A stretch of 64,000 nt of DNA from Membranipora membranacea. Taxonomy: Eukaryota; Bryozoa; Gymnolaemata; Cheilostomatida; Membraniporidae. This document shows, piece by piece, positions 61,863 to 64,000 of this stretch (within the stretch, counting starts at the first letter, position 1; each line of letters opens with the position of its first letter). Below the pieces are notes generated by a model. The model did not search any database. It was not told where the DNA came from and was given only the letters and a program-made list of their open reading frames with translations. The DNA lies in contig OU612071.1 in assembly GCA_914767715.1 (NCBI GenBank), positions 25,293,681 through 25,357,680 of the forward strand, written 5' to 3'. Made by a program: the position numbers and the translations under genes.

Positions 61863-62429
61863 CCTGAAATCAGAGTAAAAGTACAAACAGTGAATCTTCT
61901 CTCATGACTGAACGCAAATCAGCTACCAGAAGGCTGTAGCGTATTGCGCTGACTCATATCCTCTACAGGACTGTACTTTTAGATATAATAGTACACAAAT
62001 TAACCACTTTATGACTGCTATCCAGACCATATGTCTGTTCGCCAGGTTTAGAAGTCACATCGAAAACTACATCGCGTAAGTAGTTTTGAAACATGTGTCT
62101 AACTTGGAGTTATGCTTTCACAGTTCTATTATGGGAGTGTCAAAGATGGGATTATAATTGCTAGGACCTGCAAAGTCAACAAACCATTATCAATTATGTA
62201 CAAGTTATGTGGAATAAGAATATGGAATATGCCGACGACTGAAATTGATAGCTAAAGATAATTGAGCAAATTATGAACAAGTAATAAACAGGAAAGTGGT
62301 ATGGTGCTGCACATGTGTGAGATACTAAATACAAGGATTGATGAAACTCAGTTACTATCATGGTCCATAAATTTCCTATAGCCTATGACTACATGTAATA
62401 TTAAATATAATATATATAAATAATAACAT

Positions 62430-63100
62430 TCAGACGTAGCAGACAGACGTAACATCTTAAACATGAATGGCTATCGGTGCAACCAGCACTTCCAGCTCTA
62501 TCAACATGACAACGATTACAAAAACGCATATAGTACTACCCTGACAACCACTTATAGCCAACTGTGCCTCGACTGCGTCGGCAGCTTGGCCACCGTTGGG
62601 CGCGTTGGCCAGACACACCACCACATCATTCAACTCTGGCTTCCAACAGCATGCTTAAAAGAGCGTCCACTGCCCAACCAATTCAAGCGCTACAAAACAA
62701 TCGCCTGCCAAAATCTTCGGGCAAATCAAACTAAAACAATAAACTAGCTAAATGTAGACATCGGCCGATGTTCAATTAACCTTTCACCTCAGCTGGCCTG
62801 CATTGACGAGCGACTGACCTGCATGGCAGAAACATCTGGCCCAACCAACACGGAATTCTCACAGGTGTTTGCCTCACCTTTCCATTCGTTCCAGTATTCA
62901 TTTCAAAGCAATACACCAAGGACAAGTAGTATAAATTTTGAATGTCTAAGGACTACCCTTTGCCAGCTTGAAAAAAATCAATCCTACGCCCACACTGTGA
63001 AAAAATGGCATTACTTATTTTATTTTCCTACAAGCTGTGCAAGTAGTTATGCCAATACTCATGTTCATTCACAATTAAGTGATGATGATAATTTTTAATG
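62430..63100. other. GC-richer unknown segment, copy B
   Basis: Counterpart of 28,015-28,560, continuing past 62,987 into DNA with no partner in copy A. Two plus-strand frames (62,463-62,747 and 62,823-63,098, 94 and 91 codons) lack recognisable domains, and the first is interrupted in copy A. Upstream exons or promoter of the NTase-TPR gene could lie here. Confidence 0.35.
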
Positions 63101-64000
63101 GTGATGGCTAACTGATGTCCCTACAGTTGATTATCCCTGAAATCACTTTCACCTATCCACATTCATTAAGTTGCAGTGGTGCCTAATCTATGTTTATTTA
63201 CAAGTTAGATTCAGTCATTTTCATTGGAAATAGTTTGTTTGAATTTTCAGAAGACAATTAATCCCTAAGTTACAGAATCAAACAATTTAAAATCAGCGAG
63301 AATCGATGATGGGTCAGACAGCCATAGTTTGGTTTCATTGTTTCATTTGTGATAATCCAGATAAATCTCAATGATAAACATCAGCCTGCAGATACGGGAA
63401 AGCTAAAGTGAAAGATAGATACCACAACAAGCACTTTCAACAACTTCAAGTGGCCACCAACGCACCTAACCCTCTAACCATCTAGGTGTTTCAAGTCTCT
63501 ACGTCGCCGCATTAATGTCCAAAGAGACTGTTTAGATCACAGGCTTTCAGTATTTTGAATAAACTAGAACTGACACATCAGGACCCAACTCTAATAATGG
63601 TGCTGTGGAAGGTAGGGATAAGAAAAGCATGAGGGGATTTGTTTGCAACAGCAATATGTTCTGTGAAAAACTGAGGCGTGTCAATAATGGGTGATTATTG
63701 GAAAAACTGCCTCTTCCATATCGTTGGTATATTGGGACCGTATCACAGGCTTCTCCAAAACTTTGGTCTTTGGCAATGTTTGACTGCAGAAAAGATGCAA
63801 AGCTGTTCGGCCAAGGAGGTCAGATCAGAGCTTAGATCATTTGTCAGAGTGACGCTAGATCAAGTTTGATCTATTGGCTTGCATTTGTTCATCAGTTACT
63901 CTCCCTCCACTAGAGGGTTTAATTATTGTAATAACTGCCTCATTCATTTCATTGGTCAATTGGGATATATTATTCATTATGCCAATAAGAGCAGGCAACT
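63101..64000. other. Right flank, no gene recognised
   Basis: Apart from repeat R at 63,450-63,562 I see nothing definable. In copy A, R is followed about 430-540 bases later by the old LINE that opens copy B; the equivalent spot here falls at the window end, so a third unit beyond 64,000 cannot be excluded. Confidence 0.4.
63450..63562. repeat. Repeat R, right member
   Basis: Partner of 33,681-33,790 at about 89% identity, same orientation. Confidence 0.85.

Larger units (their letters stand above)
34222..62987. repeat. Tandem segmental duplication, copy B
   Basis: Second copy of the unit, in the same orientation as copy A. It specifically carries the foldback element at 34,803-35,499, the truncated LINE at 36,999-38,178 and a 57-bp gain at 40,841-40,897. 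It lacks the hairpin MITE of copy A. A 37-bp stretch of the intron after the 51,509-51,592 exon and a 22-bp stretch near 52,690 are absent relative to copy A. Right-hand homology ends near 62,987, with one further shared block at 63,450-63,562. Confidence 0.95.

Noticed and set aside
62463-62747. 94-codon frame in the GC-richer segment
   Set aside because: The copy A version is interrupted by a stop and the start differs, so no sign of protein constraint.
1-64000. CRISPR arrays, bacterial operons, ribosomal RNA
   Set aside because: Nothing of the kind is present; direct repeats here are minisatellites without unique spacers, and genes are intron-containing.

Overview
The window is animal nuclear DNA. 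It is AT-rich, its genes have many GT-AG introns, and it carries non-LTR retrotransposon and MITE/foldback debris plus a CCDC180-type gene (a coiled-coil protein associated with cilia and flagella). A large protein joining a GlnD/DUF294-like nucleotidyltransferase (NTase) to TPR repeats points to an invertebrate. I lean towards a sponge or another early-branching or lophotrochozoan lineage, but the sequence does not settle the species.

The dominant structure is a head-to-tail tandem duplication with a period of about 34.6 kb: copy A about 1,421-28,593 and copy B about 34,222-62,987. Each copy holds, left to right: old LINE fragments; a plus-strand CCDC180-like gene of about 17 recognisable coding exons with a tRNA-Arg(TCG)-like gene in one intron; about 4 kb of intergenic DNA with a tRNA-Lys-like relic; and a two-exon minus-strand NTase-TPR gene. 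The copies converge on each other: CCDC180 runs rightward and NTase-TPR leftward.

Both gene pairs have decayed, in opposite copies. In copy A the NTase-TPR gene is split by a 130-bp perfect-hairpin MITE (9-bp target duplication), while CCDC180 stays open. In copy B the NTase-TPR gene is intact (predicted 1,094 aa), while CCDC180 has an in-frame TGA at 51,944-51,946. Identity between copies is a mosaic: near 100% in much non-coding DNA, about 88-90% at the outer flanks, and much lower in the TPR part of the NTase-TPR gene, where nearly every base difference I checked changes an amino acid.

The spacer (about 28.6-34.2 kb) is a nest of mobile elements: a 647-bp Harbinger-like MITE with a TAA target duplication and a captured exon, a 4.3-kb foldback-like structure whose inverted arms are 16-bp minisatellites, and an inverted pair of SINE-like repeats with a tRNA-like promoter. 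Copy B also gained a 697-bp foldback element and a 1.2-kb truncated LINE with an open reverse-transcriptase frame; in both cases copy A preserves the empty site.
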